A stretch of 41,266 nt of DNA from assembly GCF_022414535.1 (NCBI RefSeq), contig NZ_JADWYM010000054.1, positions 1 through 41,266 on the forward strand, given 5' to 3'. The DNA is from Streptomyces sp. MUM 2J. GTDB taxonomy: Bacteria > Actinomycetota > Actinomycetes > Streptomycetales > Streptomycetaceae. Under the pieces are notes generated by a model that did no database searches, was not told the DNA's origin, and was given only the letters and a program-made list of their open reading frames with translations. Every line of letters starts with the position of its first letter. Within the stretch, counting starts at the first letter, position 1. A program made the position numbers and the translations under genes. Positions 1-6,890 of the stretch are shown here, in pieces.

Positions 1-42
1 GAAGCGACTGTGCTGGTCGCAGCCATCAACGAGTGGCTGTGA
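1..42 (+). CDS. 3' end of a partial gene, possibly a transposase
   Basis: The first 42 bases read in frame as EATVLVAAINEWL followed by TGA, so the window may open inside the last codons of a plus-strand gene. The only support for a transposase is position. A few bases after the stop comes a sequence that looks like an insertion-sequence terminus ending at a CTAG tetranucleotide. Thirteen residues are too few for a family assignment, and the frame could be open by chance. Confidence 0.35.
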   Translation, partial: EATVLVAAINEWL

Positions 43-48
43 CCAGCA
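11..48. repeat. 15-bp inverted repeat (hairpin)
   Basis: Arms at 11-25 and 34-48 (TGCTGGTCGCAGCCA and TGGCTGTGACCAGCA) are complementary at 14 of 15 positions around an 8-base loop. The hairpin overlaps the end of the partial frame at 1-42 and lies 15 bp beyond the end of the minus-strand operon. It could terminate that operon, although no T-run follows on the minus strand. It could also be part of the insertion-sequence end. Confidence 0.5.
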
Positions 49-63
49 CTTTCGAAACACGCC

Positions 64-225
64 CTAGCACTCGCATGGCGGCCAAGCGCTCGTGAGCAGG
101 GGCGGAAGACCGTCCGTCGTGGCCACGGCTTGCTCCGGCCCCCAGGTCTGCCCTGAGTCGCGAGAGACCCGCATGGTCATCACAGGGCGGTCGGCGAAGA
201 GCCTTGAGCCCGTTCCCTTGCTCAT
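64..225 (-). CDS. Small protein of the regulator operon, probably truncated
   Basis: A 53-codon frame starts at ATG 225 and overlaps the stop of the upstream small gene by four bases (ATGA), the usual sign of translational coupling. The product contains DRPVMTMRVSRD in its N-terminal half and ends in PPCEC. I recall Streptomyces small proteins in such operons with a PPCxC segment that continues into further cysteines. Here the frame stops at once at a TAG that is part of a CTAG next to the probable insertion-sequence end. I infer that the native C-terminus was cut off. The function is unknown. Paired cysteines suggest metal binding at most. Confidence 0.5.
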   Translation of the reverse strand: MSKGTGSRLFADRPVMTMRVSRDSGQTWGPEQAVATTDGLPPLLTSAWPPCEC

Positions 226-440
226 GACGCGTGCGCTTCTGCGTGGTGCCGGCGCATCCGTACGTTGGCGTCGGATACGGCGCTGTGGTCGAACGTGGAG
301 CGGGCGTTCTCGCGGGCTACCGATATGGACAGGCAGTCAGCGCAACCGGGTTTGGGTGACGGCTCGCGAGGTGACTCCGACAGGCACGTTCGTGCTGTCG
401 TGTGGGTTCCAGGATCGGAAGTTCTCTCTTCGCTCTCCAT
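222..440 (-). CDS. Small hypothetical protein with a GCADC motif
   Basis: A 72-codon frame lies 32 bp after the broken regulator gene and overlaps the next small gene by four bases. The first ~30 residues are low in information. The rest, with GCADC, a short Ala/Arg-rich helix and SDANVRMRRHHAEAHAS, resembles short Streptomyces accessory proteins that combine a CxxC pair with a helix ending in RHxxxxH. The two cysteines and three histidines could form a zinc site (inference). The true start may be further inside, since no convincing ribosome-binding site precedes the ATG. The function is unknown. Confidence 0.5.
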   Translation of the reverse strand: MESEERTSDPGTHTTARTCLSESPREPSPKPGCADCLSISVARENARSTFDHSAVSDANVRMRRHHAEAHAS

Positions 441-472
441 GGCGCCATCTTCGGCGGGCCGCGGATGCGGCT

Positions 473-1301
473 CTAGCCTGTTTCCTGTTCCCGCAAAAAG
501 TCGTCACGGATACCTTCGACCAGGCCCCGCATGTGGTCACCGGACAATGCCGCTCGTTCGAATCCCTCGAACTTCTCGACGTGGAGGCCAACGTCCCTTG
601 GGTCCCTCACGACTACCTCAGCGTGGACGGTCTCAACCGTGACCATTCGATCGTCGCGGATGACGAACGCATGATTCGCAATGTCGCGCTGCCGAATCCG
701 CAACGGGACTATGCGGATGTCCACATGAGACAGGCGGGAAATGGAAACGATTCGGTCGAGCTGTGCCGCCATCATCTGTGGCGGGACAATGCGCCACCGC
801 CGGACAGGTTCTGTGACTATGAACCGCAGCGACTTGGTGTTGTCGTAGAGGACCGCTTGACGTTCAAGCCTACCGTTGATCGTCCGGGAGAGAGTCCTCA
901 CTCAGATCATGCCGCTGGAGGACGGCACGGATGTACTCCGGTGTCTGGAGCAGCCCCGGCACCAGGGCCGGTTGGAACAGCCGGAGCGTGGACATCCGGG
1001 CCTCAAGGGCCTTGGCGGCTTGCTGGCCCTTGTGGACTCCGATGCGCTTCAACAGGCGCCATGCCGTCGCTTCCGTTGCCGATGCCCGCGCAGCCTCGGT
1101 GTACTCCGCCTTCACCTCGTCCGAGACGCCGATGGCGGTCAGGATGCGCTCTACGTCCGTCGCGCTGGCCGCGAGCTTGGCATTCTCGATCTTGGAATGC
1201 TTGGACGGAGACATGAGGGCGCCGCGGGCCACTGCTTCGGCTTCCTTGCCGGATGCCACTCACAGGGCCCGCAGCGCGGTCCCAAGCTGTGCCCTGTTCA
1301 C
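473..1301 (-). pseudogene. Broken Scr1-family helix-turn-helix regulator (DUF5753)
   Basis: The gene begins at GTG 1301, overlapping the DUF6879 stop by four bases. It reads 13 codons (VNRAQLGTALRAL) and then meets TGA at 1260-1262. Past it the same frame continues with the second half of an HTH domain (SPSKHSKIE) and the start of DUF5753 (FQPALVPGLLQTPEY). At about 884-890 the frame breaks again. Reading resumes one frame over with RTINGRLERQAVLYD and runs to REQETG at 473, a normal family C-terminus. A CGA-to-TGA change would explain the nonsense codon and one deleted base the frameshift. Intact relatives are ~270-aa antitoxin-like DNA-binding repressors found beside DUF6879 genes. Two separate lesions argue for real decay rather than a sequencing error. 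Confidence 0.85.
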
Positions 1302-1822
1302 GCCCTGTGCTTGGCCCACCATTCGGTGAACGGCTCCGCGTGCGCCAGCACCAAGTCACGGTGCCCGGCGAATTCCGGCGCGCGTTTCGGTGGCAGGACT
1401 TCCGAACCCAGGTACTTTCCGGTGCCGTCGTAGTTCATGACGGCCACGGACTCGGAGTCGAAGAGCCGGAAATCAGGTACGTTCTCTAGGGGGTTCGGCC
1501 TATCGGTGATGTCGAGAATGAAGAACTCCTCACCCCCGGACATGTTGTTCTGGTACCCCCACCCGAGTTCGAACCTAAGGTAGTCCGTGAGTGGGCGCCG
1601 TAGGATGTGAACCCGGTAGACTCGTTTCCCTTTTCCGGTGTGTGAGCGGAGTTCTTCGACCCAGCCCGCGTTGTAGTCGTCCGGCTGCGGCTCCCCGGCC
1701 AGGAACGCGTGATAAGCGTCGACGTTCCCGGACTTGCTGTAGTCGTCCAGGGTTTCCAGCCGGAACGCCTCACGCTCGAACGCGTCGAAGAGGTCGCCGA
1801 GAATCCTAGATGAGGTTGTCAC
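1298..1822 (-). CDS. DUF6879 family protein
   Basis: A 174-aa protein with an intact reading frame, GTG start at 1822, overlapping the preceding 63-aa gene by 17 bp and the following regulator gene by 4 bp. It has the family pattern: an N-terminal helix (LGDLFDAFEREAFRLETLDDY), a central strand region (RVYRVHILRRPLTDYLRFELGWGY) and a C-terminal half ending HRDLVLAHAEPFTEWWAKH. DUF6879 genes commonly precede Scr1-type HTH regulators in Streptomyces. They are thought to be toxin-like or partner proteins, but no activity is established. The overlaps imply coordinated translation. Here its usual regulator partner is destroyed while this gene stays open. Confidence 0.8.
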   Translation of the reverse strand: MTTSSRILGDLFDAFEREAFRLETLDDYSKSGNVDAYHAFLAGEPQPDDYNAGWVEELRSHTGKGKRVYRVHILRRPLTDYLRFELGWGYQNNMSGGEEFFILDITDRPNPLENVPDFRLFDSESVAVMNYDGTGKYLGSEVLPPKRAPEFAGHRDLVLAHAEPFTEWWAKHRA

Positions 1823-1997
1823 GGATGGCCTTCTGGATCAGTTCCACCGGGATCTCGACGAGGGTTTCGTGAGCGGGAATCTGAAGCCCGTGATCGGTCG
1901 GAGTCTCGCCCTGCACCAGCAAGGTGCCGCGATCCGTCGCGTAGATCGTCGGGCAGTCCTTGATGTCGCACGTGCTGACCAGCTTGGTGACCTTCAT
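1806..1997 (-). CDS. 63-aa hypothetical protein, first gene of the DUF6879 operon
   Basis: I place the start at ATG 1997 because GAGGGG and AGG lie just upstream in the message and the product then begins MKVTKLVSTCDIKDCPTIY. An in-frame upstream ATG at 2030 would add only Arg-rich residues. The protein has two cysteines in CDIKDC, then TDRGTLLVQG and a C-terminal helix VEIPVELIQKAIRDNLI. Small proteins of this type often lead DUF6879-HTH operons in Streptomyces. The Cys pair and beta-rich start might make a small fold, but the function is unknown. Confidence 0.7.
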   Translation of the reverse strand: MKVTKLVSTCDIKDCPTIYATDRGTLLVQGETPTDHGLQIPAHETLVEIPVELIQKAIRDNLI

Positions 1998-2238
1998 GGT
2001 CCTGGTTCCCCTCTCGCGTGCTGCTGCCATTAGCCCCGCGTGTGGCTCGATGCTCCCGAGGGTGAGGTGCGTGGGTCAAGCGATCACGGTTGATGGAACA
2101 GGAAACCGCGTAACCTGCCACGAGGCCGCTCGTCTGTCGCGCGGCGTGTGGTGGCGTCTCTGGTACGGCGCCCCCTGGGCAGACTGCTGACGATCATGGG
2201 GAAATGCTGGGGAGGCCCCTCCGGGGAGGGGTGTCCGT

Positions 2239-2351
2239 GCAGGTCAGCGCCGTATAACCCGTAAAGCACGCAGATTTACGAGGGCACGAACCAGGTCCAG
2301 CGGATCGTGGTGGCGAGGAACCTGCCGTAGCAAGGTTTTTGCAGGTCAGCG
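2239..2351 (+). repeat. 11-bp direct repeats flanking the acyl-CoA dehydrogenase tail
   Basis: GCAGGTCAGCG occurs at 2239-2249 and again at 2341-2351, 102 bp apart, on either side of the orphaned gene end. The same core with one base more on each side (GTGCAGGTCAGCGG) recurs at 29841-29854. This could be a footprint of recombination or a common chromosomal motif. Sequence alone does not decide. Confidence 0.4.
2268..2330 (+). pseudogene. Orphaned 3' end of an acyl-CoA dehydrogenase gene
   Basis: In frame, 2268-2330 reads TQIYEGTNQVQRIVVARNLP and stop, which is the hallmark C-terminal end of acyl-CoA dehydrogenases (consensus QIYEGTNQIQRxVMAR). A TAA two codons further upstream (2262-2264) closes the frame, and nothing before it resembles the enzyme. 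Only the last ~21 codons of a ~380-codon gene remain. The break in homology coincides with the edge of the accessory segment on the left. I infer either insertion of an element into the 3' end of the gene or a deletion that left this tail. The downstream thioesterase fits an original fatty-acid context. Confidence 0.75.
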
Positions 2352-2485
2352 GCACTTTTGAGGGTGCGGAGGGATGACCTCGGGCTCTTGGTCGTCTGCG
2401 TCCCGATCAGGGTCGTTCCCGGGTGTCACGCCGGGGACCGCCGGGCGCAGTCCCGGCTGGAGACGACCACTGGCCAGCACAGGCA

Positions 2486-2516
2486 AACAGCCCCCGGCGC
2501 GACGCCGGGGGCTGTT
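2486..2516 (-). terminator. Strong intrinsic terminator hairpin
   Basis: AACAGCCCCCGGC at 2486-2498 pairs perfectly with 2504-2516 around a 5-base loop. It lies 47 bp beyond the stop of the thioesterase gene and would end its transcript. On the minus strand a short TTTG follows. The symmetry means it could also stop transcripts arriving from the accessory side. Confidence 0.8.
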
Positions 2517-2563
2517 GCTTGTAGGAAGTCCGGCCGGCCCGGTGGAGGGCACCGGTGCGCGTG

Positions 2564-3121
2564 TCAGTCCTCGATCCCCTCCGCGGCCCGCTTCTCCCGC
2601 AGCTCCCGGATCGCCCTGCGCCGGGCCAGGCGGTGGGTGCGGCGGATCTGGGCCTCCTGGTAGCGGCGCTCGTCCCGTTCGGTCTCGGGGAGCACCTGCG
2701 GCACGGGGCGGGGCTTGCCGTCTGCGTCGACCGCGGCGAAGACCAGGTAGGCGGACCCGACATGGGTGGGCGGGGTGGACTCGTTCCAGCGCTCGGCCAG
2801 GACCCGCACGCCGACCTCCATCGAGGTCCGGCCGGTCCAGTTGACCTGGGCCTTGACGTGGACGAGGTCGCCGACGCGGACCGGCTCCAGGAACACCATC
2901 TCGTCCATGGACGCCGTGACCGCGGGACCGCCGGAGTGGCGTCCGGCGACGGCGCCCGCCGCGTCGTCGACCAGTTTCATGATCACACCACCGTGCACCG
3001 TGCCCAGGAGGTTGGTGTCGTTGTGGGTCATGATGTGGCTGAGGGTGGTGCGGGAGGCCGCGGTCGGCTTGCCCGGGATCTCCGGGGCTGCCGTTTCCGC
3101 GGCGGAGGCCTGGTCTGTCAT
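2564..3121 (-). CDS. Acyl-CoA thioesterase, hotdog fold
   Basis: A 185-aa protein from ATG 3121, ending just before a strong terminator. After ~30 variable residues it shows the single hotdog domain of the YciA/BACH-type thioesterases: LSHIMTHNDTNLLGTVHGG, with the conserved Asn-Asp and the HGG turn, then IMKLVDDAAGAVA on the central helix and strands FLEPVRVGDLVHVKAQV. Family members hydrolyse acyl-CoA to free acid and CoA in the cytoplasm and work as oligomers. The C-terminal ~30 residues are a charged Arg/Glu helix. The acyl-CoA dehydrogenase tail close downstream suggests an original fatty-acid degradation neighbourhood. The substrate chain length cannot be read from sequence. Confidence 0.9.
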   Translation of the reverse strand: MTDQASAAETAAPEIPGKPTAASRTTLSHIMTHNDTNLLGTVHGGVIMKLVDDAAGAVAGRHSGGPAVTASMDEMVFLEPVRVGDLVHVKAQVNWTGRTSMEVGVRVLAERWNESTPPTHVGSAYLVFAAVDADGKPRPVPQVLPETERDERRYQEAQIRRTHRLARRRAIRELREKRAAEGIED

Positions 3122-3240
3122 GGCGTCCACCCTATGCCGGTGCCGCGCACGCGGACTTTGTGTTGAGTTCGCAACAGCAGGGCTCTGATTCTTCGACGAC
3201 TCTTGTAAGGAACACGTCCATGCCCGGCACACTGGGGCGC

Positions 3241-4542
3241 ATGAACGATTGGCCCCAGGGATGGTCCGACGACAACCGCGGCACCCCCCGCTACGGACGT
3301 GGCAGCGCCGGAGCGCAGCCGGAGGGCGCCCGCGTCATGCGCCAGGTCCGCCGCGGCCCGGCGGCACCGCCCGGACAGGGCGGCTACGGCGGCCAGGTCC
3401 CGCCCCAGCCGTCGTACGTCGACGGCGGCGAGGGCCAGGACGACCGCCGTGGCGGGTACGACAGCGGCTACAACACCGGCCAGGTCTACGGTGCCGGCCG
3501 TCGCGGTGGCGGCGGCGCGTCGGACGGCGGCGACCCGGGCGCCGGTCTTCCGCCGTCCGGGCCCCGCCCGGACTGGAGGCGCCGGATCAAGTGGACCGCG
3601 ATCACGATCGCCGGTGTGCTCGTCGTCACCACCGTCGGCACCTACTTCTGGGCCGACTCCAAGCTGCGCCGCGAGGTCGACCTGTCGACCGTCATCGACC
3701 GGCCCTCGTCCGGCGAGGGCACCAACTACCTCATCGTCGGCTCGGACAGCCGCGAGGGCCTGTCCAAGGAGGACAGGAAGAAGCTCCACACCGGCTCCGC
3801 CGAGGGCAAGCGGACCGACTCGATGATGATCCTGCACGTCGGCGGCAACGGGGACACGCTGATCTCCCTGCCGCGCGACTCGGACGTCGAGATCCCGTCC
3901 TACAAGGGTTCGGAGTCCGGCAAGACCTTCAAGGGCACCGGCCGGCACGTGAAGCTGAACGCCGCCTACGCCGAGGACGGGCCCACGCTGCTGGTGCGCA
4001 CGGTCGAGTTCAACACCGGCCTGCACATCGACCACTACGTGGAGATCGGCTTCGCCGGGTTCGCGAACATCGTGGACGCGGTGGGCGGCGTCGAGATCAC
4101 CATCGACAAGGCCTTCAAGGACAAGTACTCCGGCGCCGACTTCCAGGCGGGCAAGCAGACCCTGAACGGCGAGCAGGCCCTGGCCTTCGTCCGCACCCGG
4201 CACGCCTTCGCCGCCTCCGACCTGGAGCGCACGAAGAACCAGCAGAAGTTCCTCGCCGCCCTGGCCCACCAGGTGGCCACCCCGTCGACCGTCCTGAACC
4301 CGTTCGCCTTCTACCCGACCGTGGGCGCCGGCCTGGACTCCCTCATCGTCGACAAGGACATGTCCCTGTGGGACCTCGGGTCCATGTTCTTCGCCATGAA
4401 GGGCGTCAACAGCGGCGACGGCACCTCCATGAACATGCCGATCTCGGGCTCCTCCGGCGGCAACCTCCTGTGGGACAAGGCGAAGGTCAAGCAGCTGGTG
4501 AACGAGCTGAAGAACGACCAGAAGGTCACGGTGAAGGGGTGA
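3241..4542 (+). CDS. LCP family glycopolymer ligase (LCP 1)
   Basis: A 433-aa type II membrane protein. Residues 1-110 are a Gly/Pro/Arg-rich cytoplasmic tail, 118-137 a membrane helix, and ~160-400 the extracellular LytR-CpsA-Psr domain. Catalytic and pyrophosphate-binding motifs are visible: GSDSR near 167, RTDS near 191, SLPRDSDV near 209, KLNAAYAEDG, and FVRTRHAFAASDLERTKNQQ. LCP proteins transfer lipid-linked glycopolymers to peptidoglycan. It lacks the C-terminal LytR_C domain of its neighbours. An alternative start at ATG 3220 has the better ribosome site (AAGGA 8 bases upstream) and adds seven residues. I chose 3241 because MNDWP is the usual family start. Its stop overlaps the HAD gene. 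Confidence 0.92.
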   Translation: MNDWPQGWSDDNRGTPRYGRGSAGAQPEGARVMRQVRRGPAAPPGQGGYGGQVPPQPSYVDGGEGQDDRRGGYDSGYNTGQVYGAGRRGGGGASDGGDPGAGLPPSGPRPDWRRRIKWTAITIAGVLVVTTVGTYFWADSKLRREVDLSTVIDRPSSGEGTNYLIVGSDSREGLSKEDRKKLHTGSAEGKRTDSMMILHVGGNGDTLISLPRDSDVEIPSYKGSESGKTFKGTGRHVKLNAAYAEDGPTLLVRTVEFNTGLHIDHYVEIGFAGFANIVDAVGGVEITIDKAFKDKYSGADFQAGKQTLNGEQALAFVRTRHAFAASDLERTKNQQKFLAALAHQVATPSTVLNPFAFYPTVGAGLDSLIVDKDMSLWDLGSMFFAMKGVNSGDGTSMNMPISGSSGGNLLWDKAKVKQLVNELKNDQKVTVKG

Positions 4543-5165
4543 GCGGGCCGCCGGCCGGCCGGCGGCCCCACGACGCGGTCCTGTGCGACGTCGACAACGT
4601 CATCCGCTTCTACGACCCCGCCGGCCTGCACGCGCTGGAACGCACCGCCGGACTGGCCGAGGGCACGACCATGAAGGTCGCCTTCGCCCCGGACACGGAC
4701 CTGCCGGTGCTGCTGGGCCGGATCACCCCGCAGGAGTGGGTGGAGTCCATCGCCGCGCAGCTGGCCGGCCAGGTGACCGACGACACCGCCTGGGAACTGG
4801 GCTCCACCCTGCTGGAGCTGCCGTTCCGCGCCGACGGCGACGTGGTCTCCCTGCTGCGCCGGGCCCGCATCCGCGTCCCGCTGGTCCTGGTCACCAACGC
4901 CACGCTCGCCCTGGAGGACGACCTCGCCGTGCTGGGCCTGACCGACCTCGCCGACGACGTCGTCAGCAGCGCCCGGGTCGGCCTCGCCAAGCCCGACCCG
5001 CGCATCTACCGGCTGGCGGCGTCCCGGGCCGGGGCGCGCCCGGAGCGGTGCCTGTTCGTCGACGACACGGAGGAGAACGTCACGGCGGCCCGGGCCCTGG
5101 GCATGACCGGCGTCCACTTCCGAGAGCCGGCCGACCTGGAGCGGGCCCTGACCCCGCTGCTGTGA
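4539..5165 (+). CDS. HAD superfamily hydrolase
   Basis: A 208-aa protein whose GTG start overlaps the LCP 1 stop by four bases (GTGA), so the two are translationally coupled. HAD motifs are in order: motif I CDVDNVIRFYD with the nucleophile at Asp17 and acid/base at Asp19, motif II LVTNAT, motif III Lys in GLAKPDPRIY, and motif IV FVDDTEEN. Family members are Mg-dependent phosphatases of small metabolites, mostly cytosolic. The DVDNV variant of motif I is common in the actinobacterial group. The substrate is unknown. Coupling to an LCP gene hints at a phosphorylated sugar or lipid intermediate, which is inference only. Confidence 0.9.
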   Translation: MSGPPAGRRPHDAVLCDVDNVIRFYDPAGLHALERTAGLAEGTTMKVAFAPDTDLPVLLGRITPQEWVESIAAQLAGQVTDDTAWELGSTLLELPFRADGDVVSLLRRARIRVPLVLVTNATLALEDDLAVLGLTDLADDVVSSARVGLAKPDPRIYRLAASRAGARPERCLFVDDTEENVTAARALGMTGVHFREPADLERALTPLL

Positions 5166-5204
5166 GCGGGCGGCCGCGCCCGGCGCCCCCCGCCCGGTAC
5201 GCCC

Positions 5205-5223
5205 GCCGCGCGGGTCGCGCGGC
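5205..5223. terminator. Hairpin between convergent genes
   Basis: GCCGCGC at 5205-5211 pairs with GCGCGGC at 5217-5223 around a 5-base loop. It lies between the ends of the HAD gene (plus) and the methyltransferase gene (minus), so it could terminate both. There is no T-run. Confidence 0.45.
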
Positions 5224-5252
5224 CGGGCGAGGCGGGAGGTCCACGGCAGGCC

Positions 5253-6062
5253 CTACGCCGTCCCGCTCGCCAGCAGCGCCCGGTGCTGCAGCCGCAGCCG
5301 GCCGTCGCCGTCGGTGATGTCGCCGGCGAGGCTGTCGTAGGCCCGGCGGATGCGGGCGATCGTCACCGGGGTCTGTGAGGTGACGATCCGCCCGATGGTG
5401 CCGATCCCCGCGGCGGCACCGGTCCACCACTCCTCGGGCGTGGCCCGGTGCTCCCAGACCGGCTCGGCGCAGCCGGTGTCCGTGAAACCGGCCCCGGCGA
5501 GCAGTTCCGCCAGGCCGTCCGTGGTGCGGGGAAAGTCCTCCTCGGGAGCGAGCCGCGGCAGGTGGGCCGGTGTGACGGCCCCGGCCGCCTCGCAGGCCCG
5601 CCCGAGCAGTTCCATCCCGCTCTGGCCGCCGCCCCACACGGTGACCGCGACGCGCCCGCCCGGCCGCAGCACCCGCCGCAGCTCGGCGAGCGCCGCCCGC
5701 GGACGGCCGACGTGGTTGAGGGCGAAGTTGCCCACGACTGCATCGAACTCGGATTCCCTGTGGGGAAGTTCCGGAAGCACTGCTTGCTGAGTGTCGACGC
5801 CCCGCGCCCGCGCCGCCGCGACCATCCCGGCATCGGCGTCCACGGCACGGACCCGCGCCCCGCGCTCCAGGGCGGCCACGGCCGCCGTCCCCGTCCCGGT
5901 GCCGACGTCGAGGACGCGCGTGCCTGCCCCCACATCCGCGGCGTCCAGCAGGGCCGGCACCGGGTGCGCGCACAGCAGCGCGAAGCTCCCGGCGTAGGCG
6001 TCCGCCCGCCCGTCCCACATCTCCCGCTCGGCCGCGTCGAAGGCCTCCGTCGTGTCGATCAC
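5253..6062 (-). CDS. Class I SAM-dependent methyltransferase
   Basis: A 269-aa cytosolic protein. I set the start at GTG 6062, giving VIDTTEAFDAAEREMWDGRADAYAGSF, a typical N-terminal lid for the UbiE/Methyltransf_11 group. Upstream the frame is Arg-rich noise and crosses the terminator of the next gene. SAM-binding motif I is VLDVGTGTGTAAVAAL. The acidic residue after strand 2 lies in VRAVDADAGM, motif II in FDAVVGNFALNHV, and motif III in LRPGGRVAVTVWGGG. The C-terminal third (WEHRATPEEWWTGAAAGIGTIG) is the substrate cap and resembles small-molecule methyltransferases. The substrate is unknown, and no neighbour points to a pathway. Confidence 0.88.
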   Translation of the reverse strand: MIDTTEAFDAAEREMWDGRADAYAGSFALLCAHPVPALLDAADVGAGTRVLDVGTGTGTAAVAALERGARVRAVDADAGMVAAARARGVDTQQAVLPELPHRESEFDAVVGNFALNHVGRPRAALAELRRVLRPGGRVAVTVWGGGQSGMELLGRACEAAGAVTPAHLPRLAPEEDFPRTTDGLAELLAGAGFTDTGCAEPVWEHRATPEEWWTGAAAGIGTIGRIVTSQTPVTIARIRRAYDSLAGDITDGDGRLRLQHRALLASGTA

Positions 6063-6099
6063 GGAGCCACCCTGCCGGACGGCCCGTAGGGCGCGGATC

Positions 6100-6123
6100 A
6101 AGGGCACCCCGCAGGGTGCCCTT
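6100..6123 (-). terminator. Terminator after the copper-storage gene
   Basis: AAGGGCACCC at 6100-6109 and GGGTGCCCTT at 6114-6123 form a perfect 10-bp stem with a 4-base loop, 56 bp after the stop of the Cys-rich gene on the minus strand. It separates that transcript from the methyltransferase gene. The arm ends in TT on the reading strand. Confidence 0.75.
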
Positions 6124-6178
6124 GCCTCCGGCCGCGCCGCGGTGCCCGTGTTCCGGTCGCGCCGCGGCCTGCCGGTCG

Positions 6179-6541
6179 TCACATCGTGGCGCCCGCCATC
6201 GCGCGGCACATCTGCGCGCAGCGGCGACAGGAGTCGGCGCAGCGCATCATCTGGGTGTCGTCCGGCATGGACATACACGCCTCGGCGCACATGTCACAGG
6301 CGCCGGCGCACATCGCGCACATCTCGGCCGCCAGTGGCGACCGCCGCATCATCATGTCGGCGCACATGCGCGTCATCTCGGAGCAGTCGATCAGCGCGCG
6401 CATGATCTGCATCCGGGCCTCGCCGCCCTTCTGCAGGCAGGAACTCATGGTCTCCTCGCACACGCTGTGGCACGCCATGCAGGCCTCGACGCAGTCCTGC
6501 ATCTCCTTGCTCATGGGAGCGGTGGTTCCGGGCTGGGTCAT
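6179..6541 (-). CDS. Four-helix-bundle copper-storage protein (Csp/DUF326)
   Basis: A 120-aa protein with 16 cysteines (17, 21, 24, 28, 35, 53, 60, 75, 78, 82, 85, 89, 101, 105, 108, 112) and over 20 methionines, spaced CxxxC and CxxC along helices so that the thiols face the core. This is the pattern of the Csp family, whose tetramers hold many Cu(I) ions per subunit. There is no Tat or Sec signal, so it fits the cytosolic Csp3 type. AGGAGG lies just before ATG 6541. It stands alone between a terminator and a 349-bp gap. Expression is probably induced by copper through CsoR, but I see no clear CsoR operator. Confidence 0.92.
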   Translation of the reverse strand: MTQPGTTAPMSKEMQDCVEACMACHSVCEETMSSCLQKGGEARMQIMRALIDCSEMTRMCADMMMRRSPLAAEMCAMCAGACDMCAEACMSMPDDTQMMRCADSCRRCAQMCRAMAGATM

Positions 6542-6890
6542 GGCTCCTCCTGAGGGGCGAGAGGGGCCCGGGGCGGACCCCGTGCCCTTCTTGTCCTACG
6601 CCTGTCCACGGCCCGCGTCCATCGGAGTCACGCCGTGCGTCCGCGGCGGCGGAGCCCGTGACACTCCCGGTGTCCCGGGCGGACGCGGCAACTGCCTCAT
6701 GGTGCGCGTCCGTCGGGCGCCCGGCGCCGCCCACCCGCAGCGCCGGACCGCCCGGCACGCTGCTCCCGCGGCGCCGAGGACGTGGGCGGCGGCCCGCGCA
6801 CCGGTGCCGTCGTCCCGTCCCCGCGGCACGCGCCTCCGCCCGTCCCCGCGGACGCCGATCTGCGCCGCGTCGCTCACGTCCTGTGCGGTC
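6542..6890. other. Intergenic stretch without a recognisable gene
   Basis: This 349-bp gap lies between the start of the copper-storage gene and the end of LCP 2, which are both on the minus strand. Open frames here encode only Arg/Ala/Pro-rich low-complexity sequence with no ribosome site. The promoter of the copper-storage gene should lie in the first ~80 bases, but no convincing -35/-10 pair stands out. Confidence 0.6.

Larger units (their letters stand above)
1..63 (+). mobile_element. Inferred right end of an insertion sequence abutting CTAG
   Basis: The bases after the partial frame at 1-42, ending in TTTCGAAACACGCC at about 50-63, have the look of an IS terminal inverted repeat, and CTAG follows at 64-67. 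Several Streptomyces insertion sequences target CTAG; that is family knowledge, not seen here. The other end and the second CTAG copy lie outside the window, so the element is inferred. The junction falls exactly on the stop codon of the small minus-strand gene at 64-225, as expected if the insertion cut that gene. Confidence 0.35.

Noticed and set aside
92..1216. Long plus-strand open frame across the accessory operon
   Set aside because: It is antisense to the DUF5753 pseudogene and small genes, is Arg/Pro-rich, has no family motif and has no ribosome site.
6596..6877. 93-codon minus-strand frame in the gap after LCP 2
   Set aside because: It is Arg/Ala/Pro repeats only, with no start signal and no recognisable domain.
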